In this document: in pieces, positions 49,834 through 60,853 of the stretch
Position numbering within the stretch: position 1 is the stretch's first letter
How the letters are laid out: each line of letters opens with the position of its first letter
Origin: Datura wrightii
Taxonomy: Eukaryota; Streptophyta; Magnoliopsida; Solanales; Solanaceae
Assembly: GCA_035772735.1 (NCBI GenBank)
Contig: JASDFA010000016.1
Coordinates: 154,144,501-154,208,500, forward strand
Reading direction: 5' to 3'
Length of the DNA: 64,000 nt
Made by a program: the position numbers and the translations under genes
Notes under the pieces: model-generated
What the model was told of the DNA's origin: nothing
The model's input: the letters and a program-made list of their open reading frames with translations, nothing else
Databases searched by the model: none

Positions 49834-50529
49834 CTGTCAACCCAAGTAGAAAAGATCAATGTTAAGCCACTGAGTATTAACTTCGGCTAAGGTTGGGTTA
49901 AGCTAGGCTACCCCACACTTAGTCCGTAGCTACAGTTACAACATACCGGCAAGATTATCTTTATTTCTACAAATAAACAACCAACTTATATAGACATGCT
50001 TAGTGCATACGAAGAATTCGACGGTATATATTCTATGTACTACTCAGACTTCGTACAGCTAATTACAATCATTACCATCGATAACCTTTTAACCCATAGC
50101 ACTTAGCAAGGAAAAAACAAAGAAACGAAAACAACAACAAAAATTTATCTACACGAACCTATACAACCAACCGAATTCTTGCAATTTCAATATTCCTCTA
50201 ACCCGAGAATCCGTCGTTATTTCAACATCCTAACAATTAGTACATTGACTCATCTCATTCAACATGTACATCCCGGCATGAATTTCACAAGTTCACTACA
50301 TTTTCTACTTCAAATTCAAGAACAAGCCCTAGAAATGATAGTATCAAGAAAATTCGATTGATTTATGCAATTAATGAGTTCAAGCAATCATAACGACATT
50401 CCAAACATTCATCAACAACAATTCACTTGAATTCATGATTAATTTCTACTTAGGGCAAACTTAGCTCACCTCACATGCTCAATATCGAAGAAATTCGACA
50501 AGAAATGAGGTGGAATCGAAGAACATACC
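49834..50529 (-). other. Predicted 5'-leader intron of the third ORF (element F), 696 nt
   Basis: On the minus strand: donor CAAG|GTATGTTCTTCG, acceptor GGGTTGACAG|GTAAAATG. The ATG follows the acceptor by five bases, as in C and D. Confidence 0.6.
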
Positions 50530-50728
50530 TTGAATTTGAAGAATTGAAGCAAACTTGATGATTTTCTTAGCCTACTCCATGTCACGTTGAAGGGGGATGG
50601 GTTTTGGGGGAGTTTGGTCGCGGAGTGATTGAAAAATAAGGGAAAGGGAGGGTTTTTCGGGGTTAAAAAGTAGTAAAATTGCGCGGGTCACCCAGCGGCC
50701 CGGTGTGACCCGTCGCGATATACACGGC

Positions 50729-50885
50729 AATGTGTCACGGAGTGCATCGCGGTGCACTGCCTCCGTGACACGGAGCTGTCGTGAACCCATTCTGGAAATT
50801 TAAAAAAAAATCCGGATTATACCTCAACGTGTCACAGAGGGTAACGCGGAGGTCCACCTCTGTGACACGGAGCTATCTCCCTAGC
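50729..50885 (-). repeat. GC-rich inverted-repeat pair upstream of the third ORF (element F)
   Basis: Module 1 at 50731-50776 has GTGTCACGGAG and CTCCGTGACAC arms around a loop with CATCGCGG. Module 2 at 50827-50873 has GTGTCACAGAGG and CCTCTGTGACAC arms. The arms pair even where both have changed together (A in one, T in the other). Confidence 0.75.
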
Positions 50886-51123
50886 TCACTGTTTTGCCAC
50901 TTTTTATTAATTTTCATACCTCGACTTTTCCTTTGCGATTCCGTGCATATTTTCCTCCGTTTGACCTGAAATTCATCTCACTATACAAAATTGGTTAGAA
51001 TTATAGGTTTCACTCCAACTAAAAAATAAAAACAAAAACAAAAATGAAAAATTTTGTTGTTAATTAAGAAAAAAGAAAAAGAAAAAAAATCTATTCACAA
51101 TTTACAAAGAAGAAAATTTTTTC

Positions 51124-51141
51124 CACGGGTTGCCTCCCGTG
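51124..51141 (-). other. Conserved post-pol hairpin motif of element F
   Basis: CACGGGTTGCCTCCCGTG, identical to 38830-38847, about 40 bases after the stop of the shortened polyprotein. It is kept although most of pol is gone. Confidence 0.6.
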
Positions 51142-51180
51142 CAGCGCCTGGTTTACCGTCTCGGCTCGACGTCATTAAGC

Positions 51181-53574
51181 TCAGTTGTCCTCTAGGGTGA
51201 TGGACGATTTCTCTCGATCACCGTCCTCCCCCCAGTAGTGCTTACCCCGATCCGGTGGTTTTCCCATTAACTCTCGTGAGTCCTTAATCTTCTCATCATC
51301 ACCTTGATCAATCACATTGATCACCGAGAGTTCTTCGTGCACCATCGGGAGCTTGGGTGCCTTGTACACATCGAACACCTCCACCTTGTCGTGTGCTCGC
51401 ATTGTTAGCTGCCCCGCAGCTACGTCAATTAGTTCTTTCCCGGTTGCCAAGAAAGGACGTCCCAAAATAAATGGGACTTCTGCGTCTGGTTCAAAATCCA
51501 GCACGACAAAATCTACCGGGAAAATTAGGGAGCCAACTTGCACCAGAACGTCCTCCACAATGCCATCAGGTCTGGCTAAGGATCGATCCGCCAATTGCAA
51601 GATTACTGTTGTGGGTCTAGGACTCCCTAGACCCAACTTTCTGAATACCGATGACGGCATCAAATTTATGCTCGCTCCCAAATCACACAATCCACGAGCT
51701 CGGATGCTCTGCCCAATAGTAATCTGTATAGTAAAGCTCCCAGGGTCTTTGAGCTTTGTGGGCAGTCTGTTTTGAATTCGGGAAGTGCACTCCTCCGTTA
51801 GAGCCACCGTAGCATACTCAGTCAACCGACTTTTTTTTGCCATGATGTCCTTTATATACTTAGCATATTTCGGCACTCCCTGAAAAACATCAACAAGAGG
51901 TAAGTTAATATGTACCTATTTCAGCACCTCCATGAATTTCTTGAAACACGCCCCCTCCTTGTGTTTCTTTAAGCGTTGAGGGAACGGGGGTGGTGGTCTT
52001 TCTGATTCAGCTTCCTTCGTCTTCCCCCTTTCAGTACTTTGCTCCCTCTAACTTCTGCTGCTCCCGATTGTTGAGGTGGTCTTTCTGTTCCACCTCTTTT
52101 AGCTGCAAACCACTCCTCGTGGTCACTGCATTCACCTGCTTGGATTGGGATCCATGTCACTCGGCAGTCCTCCTCTAGGCCTTGTGTTTTGGGCTCCAGA
52201 AAATTGCCCAAATTGATATTCAAGTGCCTTGGTAGCTAACTGGTTGTTTTTCACTTCGGCTGCCAATTTCACATAGTCAGCCTGCAATTGAGCTTGGTTA
52301 GCTATCATGGTCTTGAACATCTCCTCAATGCTGGGTGATGGTGGTGGAGGAGGTGCATTGTTGTTTCTGAATTGTGCTTGATAATTCTGCTGCCCTCCTT
52401 AGTTCCTTTGCACACCCTGACCCGAACTTTGCTCCTGATGGTTGTTGCTACCCCAAGAGAAATTAGGGTAATTCCTCCAATTGGAATTGTAGCTATTACC
52501 ATATTGTTGGTGGTTCCTTTACACATTTCCCACAAAGTTTACCGAGTCAGGATTGGCTCCACAACACTCAGCTGAGTGCTCACTGCTTCCACACACTTCA
52601 CACCACATTTGCTGTACTGCATTAACTGGGGCTTGGGGCTGGTTCATTGTCATGTTGCTGAAGTGGGTGTTAAGTTGATTTTGTAATGCAGCTATCTATG
52701 CAGCAATAGCTGTAAACCCATCTACTTCTAGCACTCCTGCTGCTTTCCTTGTCCCGCCTCTTGACGAATCAACATTCCATTCCGGATTGCCCTACGAAAT
52801 ACGGTTCAACAAGGTATACAGCTCCTCATAAGTTTTCTCCAGCGCTTGTCCTCCAGCTGCTGAGTCTAGCAATATTTTTGTGTGGGGTTCCAAACCCTCT
52901 ATAAAAGTGTGCACCAGCACATCATTGGACTGATGATGATGAGGACAATCCCGCAACATGGATTTGAATCTCTCCTAGGCCTGATATAAATTCTCTCCCT
53001 CTCTTTGTTTGAAACTTAGAATCTGACTTCTAAGTCTTGCTGTTTTACCGGAGGGAAAAAACCGTATAAAAAATTTCCTTGCAAGATCATCCCACGTAGA
53101 AATAGAATTCGGTGGCTCAGCTTTCAACCACCTCTTGGCTTCTCCCAATAGAGAAAATGGGAACAATGTAAGCCGGACATAATCTGATGACACTCCAGCG
53201 GGGATATAAGTGTCACTTATCTCCAAAAAATTTTGGAGATGCTGCTGTGGATCTTCATGAGGGAGACCGGTAAACTGCCCGCTAGTGTGCAGCAATTTCA
53301 CCATATTCTGCTTAAGTTCAAACCTCCCTCCTGGCTCAGGTTTGCGGATGCTAGATGTGACATTATTAGCATGTGGGATTGCCACCTCGCGAACCGGCCG
53401 AGCTGCTACTTCTTCGGGCACTAACACTGCCCGTACTACCGGTGGATTCTGTTGTTGCTCCATGATCGTCTGTCTGAGCAACTGTAGCTTTTTTTGTAGA
53501 GCTTCTCTCCTTTTACTGTGAAATATTCTTTCTGGCTCTATATACGAGTCCACCAGCTCCTTGTCTCTTTCCAG
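51181..53574 (-). pseudogene. gag: Shortened gag-protease polyprotein of element F fused to the pol C-terminus
   Basis: From CTG at 53574 to TGA at 51181 is 2,394 nt, a multiple of three. Gag blocks lie at 53553-52975, the CCHC knuckle near 52600-52560, and the protease active site LCDLGASINLMP near 51690-51655 with FILGRPFLA. After INVIDQ (near 51305) the frame runs on through a short linker into GKHYWGED...SSITLEDN, the last residues of integrase polyproteins. RT, RNase H and INT (about 2.8 kb by comparison with D) are absent without loss of frame. Stops lie at 52975-52977, 52792-52794, near 52698, at 52519-52521 and near 52400, with a local frame loss at about 52140-51990. Confidence 0.9.
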
Positions 53575-53683
53575 TGTTCAACATAAATTAAATCTGCAAA
53601 ATACAGGCTAAGTCCAAGTTGTCAACACTAAGAAAATAAATATACAGTAAATTAACACTTAAAACAAATTCACCAATTGCCAG

Positions 53684-53701
53684 TCCCCGGCAACGGCGCC
53701 A
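53684..53701 (-). promoter_or_regulatory. Primer binding site of element F (tRNA-Asp type)
   Basis: The minus strand reads TGGCGCCGTTGCCGGGGA, a perfect match, six bases from the LTR end at 53708. Replication signals are thus intact although pol is not. Confidence 0.93.
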
Positions 53702-53707
53702 AAAACT

Positions 53708-55129
53708 TGTTCGGCTGGTGTTATATGGGTATATAACTCACACGCAAGTGCACGTGGTCGAAAAAGTAGTAAAGTGGCTTAAGTAAGCCAAGTATCGATC
53801 CCACAGGGACTGGGATGAAGTTCAATCTGCTCAAGTGTACTATATTTCGATTCTAAAAATGCAGACAACAGTGTAACCAAAAGTTTGATATTTTGTTTTA
53901 TAATTTTTATGCTAAATCTAAAATAACTATCTAATGTGAGTCTGAACTATGAATGAGAGCATGCTGAGGTTAAACGAACATGTAATGAAATTAATTTTCG
54001 ATATAATTTGGTTAGTCTTTTCCTCCGGTTGCTAGCCAAGAACTATTGCCAAGAGATTAAAACTCTCGTATTTAACCTCACTTAAGAATCATGAACCATC
54101 CACCTACATTTCTGTGATTAAATGCAATTCATGTTCTAGCCATACAAACCTGGTTCCTAAATTGACTAATACGACTTTCAGGTAAATTTCTATCCTGAAG
54201 GTAAATCAATTCCCAATTTTCCCAAACCAAGAAAAGATCATATCCTATTAATTCACAACTTTCCAATTTCTTGCTCTCTCGAGTGAAACCGGACTTTTTA
54301 GATGTACATTAACGTAGGCCACACATTAATGTAGTAAGAACAAGAATTAATAGAACAACCATGGAAGAAAAGATGAAAAACCAAAGAATCAATGATCACA
54401 TTTCATTACAATTGTTCATAACCTCAGCAAGAAGGTGATTTAGCCACTCATTTGTGGATTAAACATCGTTAAATGAGTGTTAAACATACAAGCAATTGAA
54501 TACAAGGAGAAGGAAAGAGAGAAAAACCCTGATAATTTCGTCCCCTCAACTACCTGTAACCCACGTTCTTGCTACACCAAGTAAGAATCTTGAAAAATGA
54601 ACCTAAGTGTTCTATTTATACTGGTGGGAATTTTTCCCGGAATAACAAGCAACGTGTCATGGAGTGCATCGTGGAGAACTGCCTCCGTGACACGCTACGG
54701 ACGTGGACCTTCACTGGAACTGGGGGTGCAGGAAATAAAGCCCAACGTGGCACGACGTGCAACGCGGAGCCAAGCCACCGTGCCACGGACCCATCGCGTA
54801 CCCTCTCTGGAATTTGGGCGAAATTTCCCTATCCAGGCAGAAGTCCTCCGCGATGGCAGCGTGACACGGCTCCATCACGGAGCCCCTTTACTTCATGCTG
54901 TCCAATGTCTTGTCCCTTGCTCGCATCCAAGTCCAACCCCGATATCCTCCAACATGCATTTTAGCTTCCGGAAATTACATTTTACCTGCAAAACAATGCT
55001 AATCATGTTGGTTAGTATAAATTCACATTTTATTACCAATTACATGAGAATGTATACACATTGATAGATAAACAAGGCTAAAATGGTACTTTTGAGTATC
55101 ACTTGGGCATATAAATTTGCCCAAGATCA
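53708..55129 (-). repeat. 5' LTR of element F
   Basis: 1,422 bp, TGATCTTGGG to CGAACA on the minus strand. TATA box at 54613-54620 (minus). Visible differences to 45347-46767 are mostly C/T or A/G changes, plus one single-base indel. Confidence 0.95.
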
Positions 55130-55134
55130 AATAA
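55130..55134. other. Target-site duplication of element F, right (AATAA)
   Basis: Second copy of AATAA, directly after GATCA at the LTR border. See 45342-45346. Confidence 0.92.
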
Positions 55135-55737
55135 CCCTAGAATTTTCGTCCTCTCAACTTCCTGCTACTCACGTTCTTGCTCAAAAAAGTCAGAATGTTT
55201 AATATAAAACCTAAGTGTGCTATTTATACTATTGGGAATTTTTCCCGGAATAAAAAGCAACGTGGCACGGAGTGTATCGTGGAGCCTTGCCTCCGTGCCA
55301 TGGTGCTATCGCGCACCTTCACTGGAACTTGAGGTTCCAGGTAATCACACTCAACGTGACACGGAGTGCATCACGGAGCACTGCCTCCGTGCCACGGAGG
55401 TAACGCGAACCTCCACTGGAATTTTACATATTTTCATCATCCCAGGCAGAATGCCTCCGTGATGGTAGCGTGACACGACGCCATCGCGGAGCCCCTATTT
55501 TTGCCAACTTCCCTTGTCAACTTCCACTTCTTTCTTCCGAGTCCATTCCCGCACTTCATCAACATGTATATTAGCTTTCAAAATTTCCTTCTGCCTGCAA
55601 AACAACACTAATCATATTGGTTCGTATAAATTCACATTTACCTAAGAATCACATGAGAATGTACACATAACAATAGATAAACAAGTCGAAATGAAGCATT
55701 TGAGTATCACTTGGGCATGAAATACTGCCCAAGATCA
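55135..55737 (-). repeat. Right (5') LTR of element D, second part
   Basis: Continues 44541-45346 after element F (CCCTAGAATTTTCG...) and ends with CAAGATCA at 55737. It contains the TATA box at 55221-55228 (minus) and the dyads at about 55260-55495. Confidence 0.92.
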
Positions 55738-56800
55738 CTTAGAATCGGAATACACCAAAATATCATCAATGAAAATGATTACAAAAGAGTCCAGATCAAG
55801 TTTGAAGATACCATACATCAGGCTCGTGAAAGCCCATGGAACATTGGTGAGTCCAAATGACATGACCAAAAATTCATATGCCCATATCTGATTTGAAAAG
55901 CTGTCTTCGAAATATCCTCAGCACGAATTTTCAGTTGATGATAATCCAACCTCAAATCGATCTTTGATAGCATTGTTGCACCCTGAAGTTGATCAAACAG
56001 GTCATCTATTCGGAGAAGAGGATATTTATTCTGAATGGTTACCTTATTTAGTTGATGATAGTCAATGCATTTCTGCATGCTACCGTCTTTCTTCTTCACA
56101 AACAACATAGGGGCACCCGATGGAGAGAGACTCGACAAAATAAACCCCTTACTAAGCAACTCCTGCAACTACTACTTAAGTTCTTTCAACTCAGTCGGTG
56201 CCATCCTATATGGTCGTATGGAAATAGGTCGGATCCCTGACTCTAAATCTATCCAAAAATAATGTCGTGCTCTAGCGGCATGCCTTTTAAATTCATGAGA
56301 AGCACCTCTAAAAATTCACAAACTACCAAAACAAACTCTATAAAGGGACCGTTTGAACTGGGATCCTAAATGTGGGCTAGATAAGTCGAACACCCTCGCC
56401 GTATCAATTTTTGGACGCGAATATATAAGATAAGCTTCTTAGAAGTGGGGCCACAATCCCCTTTCCACTCCAACCTAGACAAATCTGGCATCGCTATGGT
56501 GACTGTCTTAGCATGGCAATCGAAAATGGTATGGTAAGGGGACAACCATCTCATTCCCAAGATAACATCAAAGTCTACCATGTCTAAGATCACCAAGCCT
56601 AACTGCATATCATATCCCATAAAACTTATTAAATAAGCATGATAAATTCTATCCACAACTACAGAATCCCCAACAGGAGTAGACACATAAATCGGGACAT
56701 CAAGAACATCACAATCAAGATTCAATCCCATAGAAAAAGATCCAGATACATAGGAAAAGTAGAGCCACGATCAAATAAACCAGTAGCTATTTTGTCACAT
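55738..56800 (-). pseudogene. pol: Broken PR and RT of element H
   Basis: PR piece at 56731-56366 (VSTPVGDSVVVDRIY, FDVILGMRWLSPYH). RT at 56168-55738 (FILSSLSPSGAPMLFVKKKD, CIDYHQLNKVTIQNKYPLLRI, then VIIFIDDILVYSDSK at the left edge). Frame breaks lie near 56170, 56370 and 55880-55830. The catalytic FIDD block is kept. Confidence 0.85.
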
Positions 56801-56847
56801 ACAAGAATAGTACTTGTGATAACTGCATCTGAAGCCTCTACCTCAGG

Positions 56848-58449
56848 TCAATTGGGAAATACATAGAAGTGAGCCTGACTACTTGCTTGAGACCCACCCC
56901 TACTAGGCTTTGTACCCTTCTGCTGAATTGAGTACCACCCCTTCCTGTCTGAACACCCCTCTACTAGGATAAGTACAACCATTACCTGCAGATTAATTGG
57001 CCCGCCTAAGTTGAGGGCGGTCCTTGCTGAATGCACTACCTCTCTCCTTATTGTGGCTAGAGCTCGGGGAGCTAGGTGTAGGAAAATTTGTTCACCCTAT
57101 ACAAACTTGAGACACCATCTCCGAATGGGGTCATACTTGCCATACTCATGACATACCTTATTGAGCACTGGCCTTTAGGCTAAAACGGAGAAGATAAGGC
57201 TAGCCCTCAAATTTCAGCAAACCATCTGGGTGCTCCCAACTATACCCGAAGGCCACTGAATGGTACCTAGCTAATACTTGCATAGATGGCTGAATAGGGA
57301 GCCCTAAGTTCCCTTGGAGAATCGGAGCCTTAGTAAAAGAACCACTGAAGTTACCCATCTTTTGAGCTTTCTTCTCAGCATGTCTTGCATAACCATCTTG
57401 CTTAACCCCTTCCACATTTTTCACAAACTCCACCACTTCCTAAAATGTCATACCTACTGAGACCATCTATAGAGCTAACAACTGGAGTCCCACATTCAGG
57501 CCCTTCACAAACCGTTTGATCCTCTCCTTCTCCATGGGTAGTAATGGCAAGGCATACCTGGAGAAAAGGCTGCAACTGAGGAGGTTCCCTGCTCAATGTT
57601 GGTGAACTCATCTTGCCTTCGGTCTCAAAGATAGTGCACATACTTCTCCAGAAACATGGCGTAGAACTGAGTCCATGTTAGCAGCAGTGACCACCTCAAG
57701 TGCAGAATTGAGTCCATGTCAGCGGCGGTGACCCCGATGAGTGAAAAACTAAGTCCATGTCAGTGACAGTGACCTCGCCGAGTGAAGAACTGAGTCCATG
57801 TTAGCAGCAGTGACCCCATCGGTTTTCACTCTACAAACACTCTCCACCAGAGCTTGGCGTCCCCTATCAACTGAAGTGTGACAAATTCCACCTCCTACTT
57901 CTTCATTGCCCCCATCTTATGGAGTCTCTCAGAGAAGTCAGTGATGAACTAATAGGTGTCCTCTGCCTCCATGCCATAGAAAGTGGGAGGCTTCATCTTT
58001 ATGGATCTCCAGAATAAATCATGCTTATCTCCAATCATCACTGGTCCAGCCACCAATCTCATGAATATAACTACCTCAGAAAGGTCATCCATCCGGAGAG
58101 CTACAACTGCTGCATGTTGTATCCCTGAGTTCTGTCTTGATAGAGTTGCAGGTGCTACTCCATTATCTACGAGGCCACTCAAAAGATTTAGCACCTGAGC
58201 CAGGACTTCAGAGGAAGTTAGAGCGGCTGCCACCTCTCCCTGCCTCGATACCTCCATCTCTACTGCCACTCCATCCTAAACTATTGGAGGTACTAGAGAT
58301 TCTAACCTCTCCCGAGCAAGACCAGGATCACGGGAGGCAGCAGCAGGCCTTTGCCTGTGACCTCAGCCTTGTCCCCTGTTACGAGCTACGACTTCTATCA
58401 CTGGCTCTAGTGCCTCATTCCGGACTCCTCTTGAGCATGTCCTCACCAT
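56848..58449 (-). pseudogene. gag: Broken gag of element H with an internal minisatellite
   Basis: Start chosen at ATG 58449 (MVRTCSRGVRNE). The frame has stops near 58370 and 58280 and is then open at 58269-57949 (LFWRSIKMKPPTFYGMEAED, typical Tekay gag). Downstream pieces are 57641-57402 and 57436-57200 (MTFQEVVEFVKNVEGVKQDGYARHAEKKAQKMGNFSGSF). A 41-bp tandem repeat (57664-57822) disrupts the middle. The zinc knuckle near 57130-57180 has decayed. Confidence 0.8.
57664..57822 (-). repeat. 41-bp minisatellite, about 3.9 copies, inside gag of element H
   Basis: Four units, each beginning GAACTGAGTCCATGT on the plus strand (57664, 57705, 57746, 57787), of equal 41-base length. The first and fourth units are the most alike. 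41 is not a multiple of three, so each unit shifts the frame. Confidence 0.9.
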
Positions 58450-58647
58450 CTGTGAGAGAAAGAAGTTATTAAATACCAATTTGGATCACCAGATACCAAT
58501 TAGAATCAAGTAATAGCATGAAATAAAGAGAAGGAAGGGAGTTTTCCTAGTCTGATAGCCTCCCGAAGATAAGTATTAGACATATCTACACCGATACATG
58601 AGACTCTACTAGACTCGTCCTCGTACAATGAGATCAATGAACCTAGG

Positions 58648-58659
58648 ACTCTAATACCA
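58648..58659 (-). promoter_or_regulatory. Primer binding site of element H (tRNA-iMet type, decayed)
   Basis: The minus strand reads TGGTATTAGAGT, two changes from TGGTATCAGAGC. It lies upstream of gag at the place expected for Tekay elements. Confidence 0.75.
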
Positions 58660-58664
58660 TCTTT

Positions 58665-59205
58665 CATGATCCAAGTGGTTATGATCACCCACACTAATCT
58701 TCCCCGTGGGTGAACCAACACGTCCCTACTAGTTCATTCATTTTTTAATGTTCATGCTATAAAATAAGCATCCTTTTGAAAAAAATAAAAGTGAAAGTCT
58801 TGTAACAAAGTAAAGGAAATACTTTCATGACTATTTATTACATCCCTAAAAACTAAAAGTCATTGTACATTAAGGACATCTACCTAAAACATAGTCTACG
58901 AGAAATAAACAAGTAAATAAAATAAGTCCATGTCTAAACTAAAGGCATCTACTTCCGGCGAAATTGTAGCAACACAACAGAATCAACTCACCCTTGGCTT
59001 AAGCTTTCTGGATCACAGTCTACACTTAGAAAAGAAGTGCAGGAGTAGCATCAGTATGACACAATGTACTTGTAGGCATAATCATCCGATCCTAAATAAT
59101 AACGTATATATGGGTGAAATAAAGAACATACATTTACTAAAACACATATTCGTTAGATAATATAAGTTCTAGAACCATTCAGGACAAGGTGTTAAGCTGG
59201 CCAGC
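58665..59205 (-). repeat. Partial 5' LTR of element H
   Basis: AT-rich sequence beyond the primer site with no ORF of note. It ends at the LTR of the second E copy at 59206. No second LTR of H is present to compare, so the call rests on position. Confidence 0.55.
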
Positions 59206-60853
59206 TGATAACGCTCAAACTCACACTTCCTGACAAAGTATGAAACGGACATTGTCAATAAAGAACCCAACTAAGAGGTTGGGGTCGAACCCACAGGGAA
59301 TATGGAAGATCTAGACTAATGCCGGTAATGAACTTGTTGGTGAGTTATCTCCAATTTGGGGGGTTTCAAAGAAAAAAATGTTAAAGCAAAGATTATAACA
59401 GTGATTTAATTCAAGATTTGAAAACAACTAGGGTAAGTATTCCCCATGGGTTCATAACTACTTCGGGTATGCAACGTGATCAATCCCAATGCTTACTTGT
59501 AGAACTGATAACTAGGGTTCATCCAAATGACTGGTTCATCCTTATTGGATGACTATACTCAATCACCGGGTCTGGTCTCATGAGTGATTTCAAGCTAACT
59601 ATTATCAATATGTTCCAAATTTAACTATCCTATGACCACAACTCAAGTTAATACAATGATCATAAAGATTAAGGCTTTGTTGTAATTCTCTTTTCATAAT
59701 CTCTACTTCTCTAGGTTCAAGCAAGTAAAGAATTTGGGCAAGTCCTAACATTGTACATTATTAAGAAATGTTTAAAAATGAAGAGAATACAATACAAGCT
59801 TTTCGTATTGGTTTTGAATCACTTTTGTGCAACCCTAGTTTATTATCCACCATGATTCCCACAACCCCTAGTTATGGAGGTTTTAGGCTCTCATGATTGT
59901 AAGATTGTAATTTGCATTTATAGACAAACACATAATTTAAATACTTACAGCAACAACTGGAAGGAAATTAGATTTGATTATTCAAGAACAATGTAAGAAA
60001 TCAAGAATTTGATCCCAAGAATTGCTCCTCAAAACTCGATAAAAATTCACAAAAGTAACTATTCATACATATACTAACTCAGTTCTGTCCTCCTCTAACT
60101 AAAATAAAACATAAGGATATTTACACAGATATTAGAAAACTTTTCCTAAGCTAACTGGGAGTTTTCCATATCTAGTGTCGTCTGTGCCATGATTTGTCCT
60201 ATGACCCGTAGCAGGATTTTACAAGTCGTACCTACTGTCAGTAAGTTCTTGGCTGCTACAGATCTGGCTAAGTGTTGGTGTCCTGTTATGACTTGTACCT
60301 TCATCCTACGAGTCGTACATTGCTTCCGTGGTTTGGCTCTGAGAACTTTGACATCTTCTGGAATTCTTCACATGTATTGTGGTACGACTCGTACCTTCTT
60401 TCCATGACTCATACTGTCTATAGAGTCTAAAGTTCTGCCAAGTACTGAAAATGTTATGAAGTTGAGCACGGCTCCTAGTATGATTCATACATTGGTGCCA
60501 TGGTTCGTGAGCCTATCCATACTAGGAGTCTGCCTTTGTGCAATTTCTTCTTAATATTTTCACGACTCCAGTTACGGCTCATACTAAGAGTCGTATGTTG
60601 CCTTCTTCCAAATTCAGCCTTCTGACTTTCATCACAGTTCTCAGTACGGCTCATACAATCAAGGTATGACTCATATTGAGACTGGTACTTTGGCTTATTT
60701 TCTACATTTTAAGGCTTCTTTTGCACATCTTTGCTCCAACACTTATTTTTCCTACAATCAAAGTAAAAGTGCCTTATCTATATAAACGTACCTAAGTCCA
60801 TGCTATTTTCTCAGTTTTTCATATTGAAAGTGTTGTAAACTCACAGCACATCA
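59206..60853 (-). repeat. 3' LTR of element E-right
   Basis: 1,648 bp, an inverted counterpart of 31501-33173 (TGATAACGCT on the plus strand to CAGCACATCA). It keeps the array of ACGACTCGTAC-like motifs (about 60190-60690). The TATA box of the left copy is altered here (TGTAAATATC near 60125). Confidence 0.82.

Larger units (their letters stand above)
45347..55129 (-). mobile_element. Element F: deletion-derived, non-autonomous Athila element with target duplication
   Basis: 9.8 kb: 3' LTR 45347-46767, third ORF, leader intron and GC module, gag-PR with RT, RNase H and INT missing, perfect primer site, 5' LTR 53708-55129. The clean 5-bp duplication and LTRs differing at only about 20 positions by eye make it the youngest insertion of the nest. 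It lacks the enzymes for copying and integration, so it must have been moved by proteins of another element. Confidence 0.9.
33217..55737 (-). mobile_element. Element D: Athila copy, interrupted by element F
   Basis: Left LTR 33217-34624. The internal region 34625-44379 carries all modules. After it comes a 161-bp piece of outside flank (44380-44540), then the right LTR split into 44541-45346 and 55135-55737. The outer duplication CTTAG proves insertion into the RT of element H. It is the most intact gag-pol frame of the window, yet it still has several stops. Confidence 0.9.
55738..59205 (-). mobile_element. Element H: remnant of a Tekay-type chromovirus, host of the nest
   Basis: Minus strand order: part of 5' LTR (59205-58665), primer site, gag, PR, first part of RT. 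The RT continues at 33216-33174 beyond elements D and F, and it is then cut by the LTR of E-left. RNase H, INT and the 3' end are not in the window. It is the oldest layer of the nest. Confidence 0.85.
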
